Below are positions 52,086-60,748 of a stretch of DNA of 64,000 nucleotides, piece after piece; the stretch's first letter is position 1; the number at the start of each line of letters is the position of its first letter. Source of the stretch: Marinobacter sp. F4216 (GTDB lineage Bacteria > Pseudomonadota > Gammaproteobacteria > Pseudomonadales > Oleiphilaceae); the NCBI RefSeq assembly GCF_019931195.1, contig NZ_JAIOUO010000002.1, positions 868,001 to 932,000 on the forward strand. Direction: 5' to 3'. The translations under genes and the position numbers were made by a program. The notes below the pieces were generated by a model, which was not told the DNA's origin, searched no databases, and saw only the letters and a program-made list of their open reading frames with translations.

Positions 52086-54878
52086 CTATTCAGCCGGGCC
52101 TCGAGGTGCGAATTCGCTGCGGATATGAATATCTCGTTGTGGAAACGGGATTTCGATGTCATTTGCCCGAAGGATCCTGGTAATCGCAGAATGCAGCTCG
52201 TGTGACAGGGGCATCAGATCAAGGATGTCACGAACAAACGCCCGTATTTCAAAATCAATGCTGCTTTCACCCAGCTCTACGCAAAATACGGCGGGTGCAG
52301 GGTCGTCCACCACTCGCTCGTTCTCAACCGCCACCTGTTGCAGAAGGTCCTGCACCTTGTCCACATCCGAACCATAGGCAACGCCGACCCGGACAATAAG
52401 ACGGGTGATGGGGTCGGAAAGGGTCCAGTTGGTGAGGTCCTGGGTGACGAAAGACTTGTTGGGAATGATCTGCTCCTTTCGGTCCCAGTCCACCAGCGTG
52501 GTGGCACGGATGCGAATTCGCGAGACGGTGCCGGTAATTCCGCCGATGGAAACCGTATCGCCCACCCGTATCGGGCGCTCGAACAGCAGGATAATGCCGG
52601 ACACGAAATTGGCCACGATTTCCTGCAAACCAAAACCCAGCCCCACTCCGAGGGCCGCCACCAGCCACTGCAATTTCGACCATTGAAAACCCAGGCCTGC
52701 CAGGGTTGCTGCGATACCGATGAAGACGATGATGTAGGTGGCCAGCGTGGTAATGGCGTAGCCAACCCCCGGCTCAAGATTCATCCGGCTCAACATGGTA
52801 ATTTCGAGGGTTCCGGGAAGGTTTCGCGCCGCCAGGAAGGTGGCTACGCCAATGCCCAGCGCCAGCATCACGTCCCAGAGGTTAATCGGAATAGGGGGCT
52901 CACCCTCGGCACCGGTTTGAATGGTCCAGAGGGTGACCTCATCAAAGATCTTAAGGGCAGGGAAAATATTTTCCCAAAGCATAAAGAGCCCAACGCCGGC
53001 GAGTATCACCGAGACGATCTTAAGCAGGGCTTCACTCTGCTGGCTGATGTCGTGAATGTCTCGCTGTGGTGACTCCAGCATAGGTGGGAGACCGTCACCT
53101 GATATTTCTGCTGCCTCCCGGTGTTCGGCGTGCTTGCGCTCGGCCTCCCGCTGCTCGATCGCCTGCTTCAGCGCAATGCGCCGTTCGCGAACTGCCAGCC
53201 CCCGCAATCCCAGGTAGTGGATCAGGATGACCAGGGCAACCCAGCAAATGCTGATGAATATCAGGCCCTCGAACTGTACTGCCGTGTAGTGGTATCCCCA
53301 CAGTGACACGACGGTGAGGATCAGCGGCGTTGCCACCGACGCGATGTGCACCAGTATCAGCGTTCGGCTGCCTGGCTGGTCTTTGCGCACGGCTGACATG
53401 AACTTTTGAGCGAAATAGGCAAGCGCAATGGAGGCAATGGCGAACAGGAGTCGCCCCAAACTGTCGCTATACGGAGAGCCCTTGGTGGTGTTCATGGTCG
53501 GCATAATGATGAGAATCGGGATCAGTACGGCAAGCAGCACAGGAATGTACTTGCGCAGGGCGGTGAGGGTGTTTTTGTTCCACTGGAAGTGGCGCTCTCC
53601 GAGCCCCTTGGTGTAAGCGACCGTGTAGACTCCCCGCAGAAGCAAAGCCGAGATGGCCGCATTGAAAAAACCTCGAGACAGCGCATTCAGGAAGCTGTTT
53701 CCACTTTCCAGTAACAGGTGAGCGAGGCCAAGTAATATCACACCGGGAAGTGCCAGCAGCAGACTCAGCAGCAAAGCCCAGAAAGTGAGTTGCCATCGGT
53801 CTTGTCGAACATTGCCAACCGGATGTCCCGAGGCAATGAGGGCACGCCGGATTTTGCGGCGCCGCACCCACAGCCAGCCCAGGATAATGATGAAGAGAAA
53901 AATCAGCGGCCAGCGCTCCTCCATGGAACGCTCGACAGCCCGTTTGATGGATTTCCATTTCAGGGAGGAAATAAACCAGGTGGCCCCGCGATACAAATCA
54001 CCCAGGTGACTGGAATCCACCGCTTCTGTGCTGGGTAGCCAGAAAAGGCGCTGCTGAAGCAACTCCTGGTATTGCTCAAGTCGGCGCAGGAGTTTGATGA
54101 CCACACTGTAGTATTCGTTGAGCACTTCAATGTGCTTGGTAACCGTGGTGTGTAGCTGGCGAAGCAGCTGGGTCCGCTTCGCTTCCATTCTGCCCAGTGC
54201 TTCGTCGTCCGGCTCGATAACTGCCTCGAACTCCTCCAGGCGAAGCTGCTCCTCCCGTGCAGCGGAAAGCTGTGCGCTGATGCCCTGGGTAAGCCCGGAC
54301 GCAATGGTCTGGCTGCGCAGCCGGTCCAGGCGTTGTCGAAGGAGGTTTGCGTAGTCATCGGTCAGGTTAAGGCCAGCTTTTTCCAGCCTGAGCTCGAAAC
54401 TCTCGTATTCGTTATCCAGTCGAGCCAGCAGTGATTCCGCAAACGCGAGCCGCTGTTCACTCAGATCAAGGACGTGCTGGCGATTGTCCAGTGCCTCCCG
54501 AAGCTTCTGAATCTGTTGTTGAATATCGGCGGTTTGCGGGGTTGGCAGTGTACTGACGAGAGGCTCGTCCGGTGCTTCTATTTCAGGCTTGACCGGCTCG
54601 GGTTCTGGTTCCGGTTCTTCCTCTTCGTCTACCTCTTCTTCGTCAACTTCCTTGGCGTCTTTGTCCTCGCCGGTCTTTTCATCGTTTTGGCCACTGTCCT
54701 CGCTTTCTTCCTCGGTCTCTTCCGCCGGCAGGACCTGCTCTGTTTCCGTCTGAACGGGAGGGAGCAGATCATCCAGTGCCGCCACCACGTCATCGGCATG
54801 GACGATCCCGGCCCAAAGGACCATGGCAAAACATGTTAGAAAGAGGTGGTGCCACTTCTTCACGGATAAAGCCCTCAC
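52086..54878 (-). CDS. MscK/YjeP-like mechanosensitive ion channel with acidic linker
   Basis: The probable start is GTG 54878 (AGGGG ribosome-binding site), giving 930 residues; an ATG at 54944 adds 22. It has a signal peptide, then a linker rich in Glu, Asp and Pro (residues about 45-110, with EPEPEPV), a coiled-coil periplasmic domain with long helices, several membrane spans, and a C-terminal MscS domain (GFGLQEIVANFVSGIILL; ERPIRVGDTVSIGGITGTV). It likely releases solutes on hypo-osmotic shock. The length is between MscS and the largest family members. Confidence 0.85.
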   Translation of the reverse strand: MRALSVKKWHHLFLTCFAMVLWAGIVHADDVVAALDDLLPPVQTETEQVLPAEETEEESEDSGQNDEKTGEDKDAKEVDEEEVDEEEEPEPEPEPVKPEIEAPDEPLVSTLPTPQTADIQQQIQKLREALDNRQHVLDLSEQRLAFAESLLARLDNEYESFELRLEKAGLNLTDDYANLLRQRLDRLRSQTIASGLTQGISAQLSAAREEQLRLEEFEAVIEPDDEALGRMEAKRTQLLRQLHTTVTKHIEVLNEYYSVVIKLLRRLEQYQELLQQRLFWLPSTEAVDSSHLGDLYRGATWFISSLKWKSIKRAVERSMEERWPLIFLFIIILGWLWVRRRKIRRALIASGHPVGNVRQDRWQLTFWALLLSLLLALPGVILLGLAHLLLESGNSFLNALSRGFFNAAISALLLRGVYTVAYTKGLGERHFQWNKNTLTALRKYIPVLLAVLIPILIIMPTMNTTKGSPYSDSLGRLLFAIASIALAYFAQKFMSAVRKDQPGSRTLILVHIASVATPLILTVVSLWGYHYTAVQFEGLIFISICWVALVILIHYLGLRGLAVRERRIALKQAIEQREAERKHAEHREAAEISGDGLPPMLESPQRDIHDISQQSEALLKIVSVILAGVGLFMLWENIFPALKIFDEVTLWTIQTGAEGEPPIPINLWDVMLALGIGVATFLAARNLPGTLEITMLSRMNLEPGVGYAITTLATYIIVFIGIAATLAGLGFQWSKLQWLVAALGVGLGFGLQEIVANFVSGIILLFERPIRVGDTVSIGGITGTVSRIRIRATTLVDWDRKEQIIPNKSFVTQDLTNWTLSDPITRLIVRVGVAYGSDVDKVQDLLQQVAVENERVVDDPAPAVFCVELGESSIDFEIRAFVRDILDLMPLSHELHSAITRILRANDIEIPFPQRDIHIRSEFAPRGPAE

Positions 54879-54997
54879 GCTGGAACCCCTAAGTTTAGCC
54901 AGAAAAGGGTGCCTGGAAGCGCGTGTGTGGGTATCTGACAGCATTGTAATTGGGTGCCCCAGCCTGAGGGGCTAAGGGATTTGATGAAAGGGCAAGC

Positions 54998-56002
54998 TCA
55001 TGACCCGCCGAGGGCTGCCTGCTCCATTTCCAGGAACACCCGATAGGCGTTGGCCCTGTTTGACGCGTCAAAGGCAGGAAGCCCCTCATAGCGGGACCAA
55101 TCGGTTTGAGCATACGCTTCTTCAAACGGTAGCCAGTTTTCCACGGCTTCCCCCATGGCTTCCCGAACGTAAGACAGGTAGTTAAAGGTGAAATTCAGCG
55201 CCTCTATCGCATTTTCAGACGCAGCGCCATGACCGGGAACCAAATACCGGGGCGATAACTCTCGGACCTGTTCGATGGCCTTCATCCAGTTCTCGGAATT
55301 CACTGTAGAGCTGGCAAGGTAGGGGATGCGGCCACTCTGGATAATGTCGCCCGAGAACAATACCCCGGCCGGCTCAACCATCATCAGCGTGTCGTCCGGT
55401 GCGTGTGCCGGGCCGGCGTGCACAATGCTGAAGCGGTAATCGCCCAATTCCAGGGAGACGTCGGATTCGAAGGTTTTGTCCGGAGCAATTAAGCGCGTGT
55501 CTTCATTCACCCAGGGTGAAAGTGCTTCCCGGCGCTGACTCAGGCGTTGTTGGGCGGCAAGGCTGTCCACATAACCGGCTCCGCTTTGGTGGGCCAGAAT
55601 CTGTGCATCCGTCATTGCTCTAAATGCCTGCAGTCCGTAGATGTGGTCAGCGTGGTAATGACTGATCACGACATGGGATATGGGTAAGTCGGTTTTTTCC
55701 TGAATGGCCTTGATCATCGCCACACCCAGGCTAGGGGTGCCTAACGCATCGAACACCACAACGCTTTCCCCGGTTACGACGAAACCGGCATTCGCTGTAA
55801 ATCCCTCGTTCTGGCTATCAGGCACACCAGAAATCCCCTGAAAGTAATAGACGCCGGCCCCACCCACTGACTCGGCCTCAAACGGAATAGAGATGTCAGG
55901 AAAGCTTTCGGCAAGGGTTACTATCGATTGAGAGCCAAGCATCATCCCGGCAATCAATCTGACAACACCTTTCGCCACTGCGTGCTTTTCTCGTCTGGCC
56001 AT
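54998..56002 (-). CDS. Exported MBL-fold metallo-hydrolase, SoxH-like
   Basis: A 334-residue protein with a Sec signal and the metallo-beta-lactamase motif HYHADH (in VVISHYHADHIYGLQ), the second-site histidine in HAGPAHAPDD, and the later VPGHGAAS. Similar proteins sit beside sox clusters (SoxH) or pyrroloquinoline-quinone-dependent dehydrogenases. It is divergent from soxC, with the 215-bp gap holding a promoter. Its role is unknown, but its location suggests sulfur metabolism. Confidence 0.82.
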   Translation of the reverse strand: MARREKHAVAKGVVRLIAGMMLGSQSIVTLAESFPDISIPFEAESVGGAGVYYFQGISGVPDSQNEGFTANAGFVVTGESVVVFDALGTPSLGVAMIKAIQEKTDLPISHVVISHYHADHIYGLQAFRAMTDAQILAHQSGAGYVDSLAAQQRLSQRREALSPWVNEDTRLIAPDKTFESDVSLELGDYRFSIVHAGPAHAPDDTLMMVEPAGVLFSGDIIQSGRIPYLASSTVNSENWMKAIEQVRELSPRYLVPGHGAASENAIEALNFTFNYLSYVREAMGEAVENWLPFEEAYAQTDWSRYEGLPAFDASNRANAYRVFLEMEQAALGGS

Positions 56003-56096
56003 ATTTCCTCCTTAAAATCCCAGGCGCCATATGCCTACAGGGTAGTGGGCAATCCAGCTCCCTGACGAAAAAAGTGAACATTCATTCAGAAGATTT

Positions 56097-56124
56097 TTGC
56101 AGTCTCTGAAATATTGTCTATAAA
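56097..56124 (+). promoter_or_regulatory. Probable sox operon promoter
   Basis: TTGCAG (56097-56102) and TATAAA (56119-56124) are separated by 16 bp, within an A/T-rich region, 94 bp upstream of the soxC start. This is a good sigma-70 match. No regulator site is visible. Confidence 0.5.
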
Positions 56125-56217
56125 TTAAGAATATCCTTATAACTTTTACAACAAGACCGACATTCAGTCCTGAACTGATTGCGGCCGACTGCCTCAGGCA
56201 TCGAAGGAGGACAACGC

Positions 56218-57549
56218 ATGTTCGGCAAGCTTCGCCGGCTCAGTCTCGATGTGCCGAAAACGGCACTTGAAGAATCCCAGAAGTTACCATCGTCGGAGCG
56301 CCGACACTTTCTAAGGAATGGTCTTTTCACTGCCGGCGGCGCGATGGTTGGCGGTGCATTCGCCGGCCTGGCCCCAGGGGCACTCGCGAAAACCCAATAC
56401 CCTCCCGAAAATCCATCCTGGACACTGTCCCTCGGCCCCGGCGTTGTTGCCGATCCTTATGGGATGCCGTCACCGTTTGAAAAAGAGGTAATTCGCCGGA
56501 ATGTGCCGTGGCTTACTGCTGACAAGGTGTCGTCCATCAGTTTCACCCCGCTGCAGCACCTGAAGGGCATCATCACTCCAAATGGGCTGTTCTTCGAACG
56601 CCACCACGCGGGCCGCCCGGAGGTTGATCCCCAGCAACATCGCCTGATGATTCATGGGTTGGTCGATCGCCCCATCATTCTTTCGATGGAGGACCTTCAG
56701 CGTTTGCCCAGCGTGTCACAGATTAACTTTATTGAGTGTCCGGCCAACGGCGGCATGGAATGGCGGGGTGCGCAACTCAATTCACTTCAGTTCCTGCACG
56801 GTATGGTGAGCTGCGCCGAGTGGACCGGTGTGCGGCTGTCGACCTTGCTCCAGGAAGTCGGCATGAAGCCGGAAGGTAAGTGGGTGCTGGCCGAGGGCGC
56901 GGATGGCGCTGCCATGACCCGAAGCATCCCGATGGAGAAGGCGCTGGACGATGTGATCGTCGCCTACGCCCAGAATGGTGAGGCGTTGCGTAGGGAACAG
57001 GGGTACCCGATCCGGCTGGTCGTGCCAGGCTGGGAAGGCAACACCCATGTGAAGTGGTTGCGTCGTCTTGAAGTGGGCGACAAGCCCTGGATGCAGCGCG
57101 AGGAAACCTCCAAGTACACCGACCTGTTGGGTGATGGCACCGCCCGTGGCTTTACCTGGGTGATGGAGGCCAAGTCGGTCATTACTTCCCCTTGTCCGGA
57201 AATGCCGCTCAAGGAAAAGGGTGTTTATCAAATTGAAGGCCTGGCCTGGAGCGGTAAAGGTAAGGTCAAAGCGGTGGACGTGTCCGTCGATGGCGGCATG
57301 AACTGGCAGCAGGCACAGCTCAGGGAGCCGGTTTTGTCCAAGTCGCTGACCCGGTTTGTTCTGGAGTGGAAGTGGGACGGCAATCCCGCGCTCCTGCAAT
57401 CACGAGTCATTGATGAGACCGGTTACGTGCAGCCAACTTTGGGACAGCTGCGCGAAGCCCGTGGCACGAATTCGATCTATCACAAGAACGCCATCCAGAC
57501 CTGGAAAGTCAACGCAGACGGGAGTGTGGTCAATGTTCAGCTTTCGTAA
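56218..57549 (+). CDS. soxC: Sulfite dehydrogenase SoxC, molybdenum subunit
   Basis: A 443-residue precursor starting at ATG 56218, after a GAAGGAGG ribosome-binding site. A Tat-type signal (ERRHFLRNGLFTAGGAMVGG) starts near residue 27. The molybdenum-binding cysteine is in INFIECPANGGMEWRG and the C-terminal dimerisation domain follows. With SoxD it forms the sulfur dehydrogenase SoxCD that oxidises SoxY-bound sulfane, in the periplasm. soxD begins inside its 3' end. Confidence 0.95.
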   Translation: MFGKLRRLSLDVPKTALEESQKLPSSERRHFLRNGLFTAGGAMVGGAFAGLAPGALAKTQYPPENPSWTLSLGPGVVADPYGMPSPFEKEVIRRNVPWLTADKVSSISFTPLQHLKGIITPNGLFFERHHAGRPEVDPQQHRLMIHGLVDRPIILSMEDLQRLPSVSQINFIECPANGGMEWRGAQLNSLQFLHGMVSCAEWTGVRLSTLLQEVGMKPEGKWVLAEGADGAAMTRSIPMEKALDDVIVAYAQNGEALRREQGYPIRLVVPGWEGNTHVKWLRRLEVGDKPWMQREETSKYTDLLGDGTARGFTWVMEAKSVITSPCPEMPLKEKGVYQIEGLAWSGKGKVKAVDVSVDGGMNWQQAQLREPVLSKSLTRFVLEWKWDGNPALLQSRVIDETGYVQPTLGQLREARGTNSIYHKNAIQTWKVNADGSVVNVQLS

Positions 57550-58210
57550 GTGCTCCCTAAAACTAGCCCTGGTGTGCTCCGGAGCCCTCATGCTTCCGCT
57601 GGCGTCAAGCGCCGTTGCTGAATCAGCAGGCTATTACGGAGTCGGCGAGACCCCCACGGAAGAACAGATCGCCGCGTGGGATATCGATATCCGTCCCGAT
57701 GGTACCGGCCTGCCAGAGGGCAGCGGCAGTGTGGATGAGGGCATGGCAGTTTATGAAACCTACTGCGCTTCCTGTCACGGTGCCTTCGGTGAAGGAATGG
57801 GGCGCTATCCGAAGCTGAGCGGAGGTGAGGGCACCCTGGCCGAAGACCGCCCTGAAAAGACCGTTGGCAGCTACTGGCCTTATGCGTCCACTCTTTGGGA
57901 CTACATTCACCGGGCCATGCCGTTCTTTGCGCCCCAGTCCCTGACCGATGACCAGGTCTACGCGGTTACTGCCTATGTTCTGAACCTGAACTACATCGTC
58001 GACGGTGACTTTGTCGCCAACAAGGAAACGCTACCCAAGGTGGAAATGCCCAACAGCGGCAATTTTGTCTGGGAAGATCCTCGGCCGGACGTTGAAAACG
58101 AACGCTGCATGTCCGACTGCAAGGATGAGGTGAACGTAGCCGATTCCTCGGAAGGAAAAAACCTTACCCCCAGAACCACGGGCCCGCTTGATGAAGGGCT
58201 AGTCGAATAA
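57533..58210 (+). CDS. soxD: SoxD, cytochrome c subunit of sulfur dehydrogenase
   Basis: SoxD starts at ATG 57533, overlapping soxC by 17 bp, and is 225 residues. A signal peptide (MFSFRKCSLKLALVCSGALM) precedes the haem-binding YCASCHGAFGEGMG. It carries electrons from SoxC to the SoxXA or respiratory chain. The C-terminal sequence lacks a second CxxCH, so it is a monohaem form. Overlap indicates translational coupling with soxC. Confidence 0.93.
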   Translation: MFSFRKCSLKLALVCSGALMLPLASSAVAESAGYYGVGETPTEEQIAAWDIDIRPDGTGLPEGSGSVDEGMAVYETYCASCHGAFGEGMGRYPKLSGGEGTLAEDRPEKTVGSYWPYASTLWDYIHRAMPFFAPQSLTDDQVYAVTAYVLNLNYIVDGDFVANKETLPKVEMPNSGNFVWEDPRPDVENERCMSDCKDEVNVADSSEGKNLTPRTTGPLDEGLVE

Positions 58211-58267
58211 TAAACGGCATCGAAACACGAGCTTCGTTGCTTAAACACAGCCCAGGAGGATTGTGAA

Positions 58268-58621
58268 ATGCGAAAGGGACTGGTTTCAGTGTGCTTGACC
58301 ACACTTGCGCTGACGGCCATGCCGCCGGTGTATGCCGAACCCACGCAGGCGGATATCGATCGGGGCAAGGAGCTGGCCTTCAGTCGGAAGGACGGTAATT
58401 GCCTGGCCTGCCACAAAATTGATGATGGGAAGCTGACCGGCACGGTTGGCCCTGCACTGGCGGACATGAAGAGCCGCTACCCGGATCGGGAGATTCTTTT
58501 CAAGCGGATATGGGATGAAACCCAATTCAATCCGGTGACGGTGATGCCGCCATTTGGAAGGAACATGATTCTGAACGAAGAACAAATCAATCGAATCATC
58601 GATTACCTGTACACGCTGTAA
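58268..58621 (+). CDS. soxX: SoxX, c-type cytochrome
   Basis: A 117-residue exported cytochrome, AGGAGGA ribosome-binding site before ATG 58268. A signal peptide precedes the CLACHKI haem site, followed by VGPALADMKSRYPDRE and the distal Met segment VMPPFGRNMIL. With SoxA it joins thiosulfate to the SoxY cysteine as a disulfide. Gene order soxX before soxYZ matches many proteobacteria. Confidence 0.93.
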   Translation: MRKGLVSVCLTTLALTAMPPVYAEPTQADIDRGKELAFSRKDGNCLACHKIDDGKLTGTVGPALADMKSRYPDREILFKRIWDETQFNPVTVMPPFGRNMILNEEQINRIIDYLYTL

Positions 58622-58641
58622 GAGGCCGAGGAGGAATAACC

Positions 58642-59124
58642 GTGATTGACCAAAGGCGTAGAGGATTCCTGAAAGGTGTATTGGGGGCCAGTGTTGTTGG
58701 CCTGACTGTTGGCTCCGGACTGATTCCGCTGCGGGCACAGGCAGCCACCGATGTGGCTGATTGGCCGGAAAAGGCCTTCAAGACTCCGGGCGTCGACGAA
58801 ACCATCGCCGAACTTTACGGGATGGAAGCAAGCGAGTCCGACCAGATCTCATTGGATCTTCCCACCATCGCCCAGAATGGCGCCGTTGTGCCGGTGAGCG
58901 TGGAAACCGCGTTGCCGAATGTCACCGCCATCGCTCTTCTGGTTGCCAAGAATCCAAATGCTCTGGCGGCGGCGTTCGATATCCCTGAAGGAACGGTACC
59001 GTTCGTGTCTAACCGCCTGAAGATGGCTGAAACCACCGATGTGGTGGCAGTGGTGATTTCAGACGGAAAGGCCTACAAGGCAACCCAGAACGTGAAAGTT
59101 ACCGTTGGCGGCTGCGGCGGCTGA
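58642..59124 (+). CDS. soxY: SoxY, thiosulfate carrier
   Basis: SoxY, 160 residues from GTG 58642 behind a GGAGG site. A Tat-type signal (QRRRGFLKGVLGASVVGLTV) is followed by the carrier domain, ending in VTVGGCGG, whose cysteine on the C-terminal arm carries the sulfur intermediates. With SoxZ it is the substrate-carrying protein of the pathway. Confidence 0.97.
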   Translation: MIDQRRRGFLKGVLGASVVGLTVGSGLIPLRAQAATDVADWPEKAFKTPGVDETIAELYGMEASESDQISLDLPTIAQNGAVVPVSVETALPNVTAIALLVAKNPNALAAAFDIPEGTVPFVSNRLKMAETTDVVAVVISDGKAYKATQNVKVTVGGCGG

Positions 59125-59149
59125 TTTTTGACCGGACAGGAGAATCATC

Positions 59150-59461
59150 ATGGCATCCAGTATCAGAGTTCGAGCCGTTGAAAGCGGTGGCATCACCTCC
59201 CTCAAGGCCTTGGTCCGGCACCCGATGGATTCCGGCTTCGCGAAGGATTCCTCAGGCAATGTGATCCCGGCTTATTTTATCCAGCTGCTGACCATCACCC
59301 ATCAGGGCAAGGAAGTATTCGTCGCGCACTGGGGTCCGGCTGTCTCCAAGGATCCGTTCCTTGAGTGCCGTTTCAAGGGCGCCAAGAAAGGAGATGAGGT
59401 CACGATCAGCTGGGTCGACAACAAAGGCAAAAGCGACTCAACAACAGCAAAAATCGGCTAG
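59150..59461 (+). CDS. soxZ: SoxZ, partner of SoxY
   Basis: SoxZ, 103 residues, ATG 59150 with an AGGAGA site. The sequence SSIRVRAVESGGITSLKALVRHPMDSGF and the later FKGAKKGDEVTISWVDNKG match the family. It forms a dimer with SoxY, lacks its own signal peptide and is probably exported with SoxY by the Tat system. Confidence 0.97.
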   Translation: MASSIRVRAVESGGITSLKALVRHPMDSGFAKDSSGNVIPAYFIQLLTITHQGKEVFVAHWGPAVSKDPFLECRFKGAKKGDEVTISWVDNKGKSDSTTAKIG

Positions 59462-59509
59462 AGGTTGGGCGAGACGGGGCGCGCGCCCCGGCGCACAGGA
59501 GGATAAGAC

Positions 59510-60346
59510 ATGCGTATAGCAAAGGTCATTCTGGTCGCAGTCGGGGCGACACTGACGGCGCCACTGGCGCTGGCCGGTGACACCCCGGAGGAGGACCGTA
59601 AAGAAACGGTGGAGTATTTCCAGCAGAAATTCCCGGACGTTCCACTGGAAGAGTTCGTGAATGGGCAATATGCACTGGATGAAGACCGCCGCAAACAGTG
59701 GGAGTCGATGAGTGACTTCCCGCCGTTTGAGTTTGCTGTTGCAGAAGGCCAGGAAATGTTCGAAACGCCATTCGCTAATGGCAAAACCTACGCGAGCTGT
59801 TTCGAAAATGATGGTATCGGGGTGCGTCAGAACTACCCGTACTTTGACACTGAAAAGAAAGAGGTGATTACCCTCGAGTTGGCGATCAACCGTTGCCGGG
59901 AAGCCAACGGCGAAGAGCCCCTTAAATGGAAAAAAGGTCCGATTGCCTCGATTTCCGCATACATGGCGTCTACTTCAGCGGGCAAAAAGTTCGACATCGA
60001 GGTTCCCAATGACGACGCGCTTGCCGCCTACCAGGCTGGCAAAGAGTTCTATTACACCCGCCGGGGGCAACTGAATTTCTCATGCGCAAGCTGCCACGTT
60101 CAGAATCCTGGCAACTGGATTCGGGCGGATCTGCTGTCGCCGATGCTGGGGCAGGTCGCCAACTTCCCGGTCCATCGGGCCAAGTGGGGGGAAATGGGTA
60201 CGCTTCACCGCCGGTTCACAGGTTGCAACAGAAACGTGCGGGCAGTGCCTTTGGAGGCTCAGGGCGAGGAATACCGGAATCTCGAGTATTTCATGACTTA
60301 CTTGAACAACGGCCTTCCGGTCGTCGGCCCGGCTACCCGGCCATAA
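59510..60346 (+). CDS. soxA: SoxA, monohaem c-type cytochrome
   Basis: A 278-residue precursor, ATG 59510 preceded by AGGAGG. The signal peptide (MRIAKVILVAVGATLTAPLALA) is followed by a single CxxCH in SCASCHVQNPGNWIRADLLSPM. The first haem site of dihaem SoxA is replaced (SCFENDGIGVRQ). The C-terminal active-site cysteine is in RRFTGCNRNVRAVP, the ligand that becomes the persulfide. It pairs with SoxX to start thiosulfate oxidation. Confidence 0.95.
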   Translation: MRIAKVILVAVGATLTAPLALAGDTPEEDRKETVEYFQQKFPDVPLEEFVNGQYALDEDRRKQWESMSDFPPFEFAVAEGQEMFETPFANGKTYASCFENDGIGVRQNYPYFDTEKKEVITLELAINRCREANGEEPLKWKKGPIASISAYMASTSAGKKFDIEVPNDDALAAYQAGKEFYYTRRGQLNFSCASCHVQNPGNWIRADLLSPMLGQVANFPVHRAKWGEMGTLHRRFTGCNRNVRAVPLEAQGEEYRNLEYFMTYLNNGLPVVGPATRP

Positions 60347-60372
60347 CCGATCAGGGATAAGGGGGAATTGTC

Positions 60373-60678
60373 GTGTACAAGCCATTATTGATCCTTACTG
60401 CCTCGCTAGCCCTGTCATTGCCTGCTCTGTCGCAGGCCGGGGCAAAGGAAGACTTCAACGAAGTCTATTCGAAAGTTGAAAGTACTCATAATCAGGCTGG
60501 AACTTACCAGTGGACGACCACGGCCAATCAGTTAAAAGCCGCCAAGGAAGCCGCCGACAGTGGCGACTATGAAAAGGCGCTGGAGATGGCCGAGCAGGCG
60601 TTGAAGTACGCCGAGCAATCGCTTGAACAGCGAAAACAGCAACAAGAAAAATGGCCCGCTGTTGCCATTGGCAACTAA
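60373..60678 (+). CDS. soxK: SoxK-like SoxAX-binding protein
   Basis: A 101-residue exported helical protein between soxA and soxB, GTG-rich upstream but starting at GTG 60373. The signal peptide is followed by GTYQWTTTANQLKAAKEAADS and DYEKALEMAEQALKYAEQSLEQ, the pattern of the SoxK/SAXB group that binds and stabilises the SoxAX complex. Function by similarity. Confidence 0.75.
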   Translation: MYKPLLILTASLALSLPALSQAGAKEDFNEVYSKVESTHNQAGTYQWTTTANQLKAAKEAADSGDYEKALEMAEQALKYAEQSLEQRKQQQEKWPAVAIGN

Positions 60679-60693
60679 AGACCTCCAACCAAA

Positions 60694-60715
60694 CGGCCCC
60701 CGAAACAGGGGGCCG
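60694..60715 (+). other. Intercistronic hairpin between soxK and soxB
   Basis: CGGCCCCC (60694-60701) pairs with GGGGGCCG (60708-60715) over a six-base loop. There is no T run. It could stabilise the upstream sox message or attenuate read-through into soxB. Confidence 0.45.
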
Positions 60716-60748
60716 ATGCCTTCCAGATATAACGGATAGGAGAAACCC

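Noticed and set aside
57356..57532. Upstream extension of the soxD frame
   Set aside because: It lies inside soxC in another frame; the signal peptide starts at ATG 57533.
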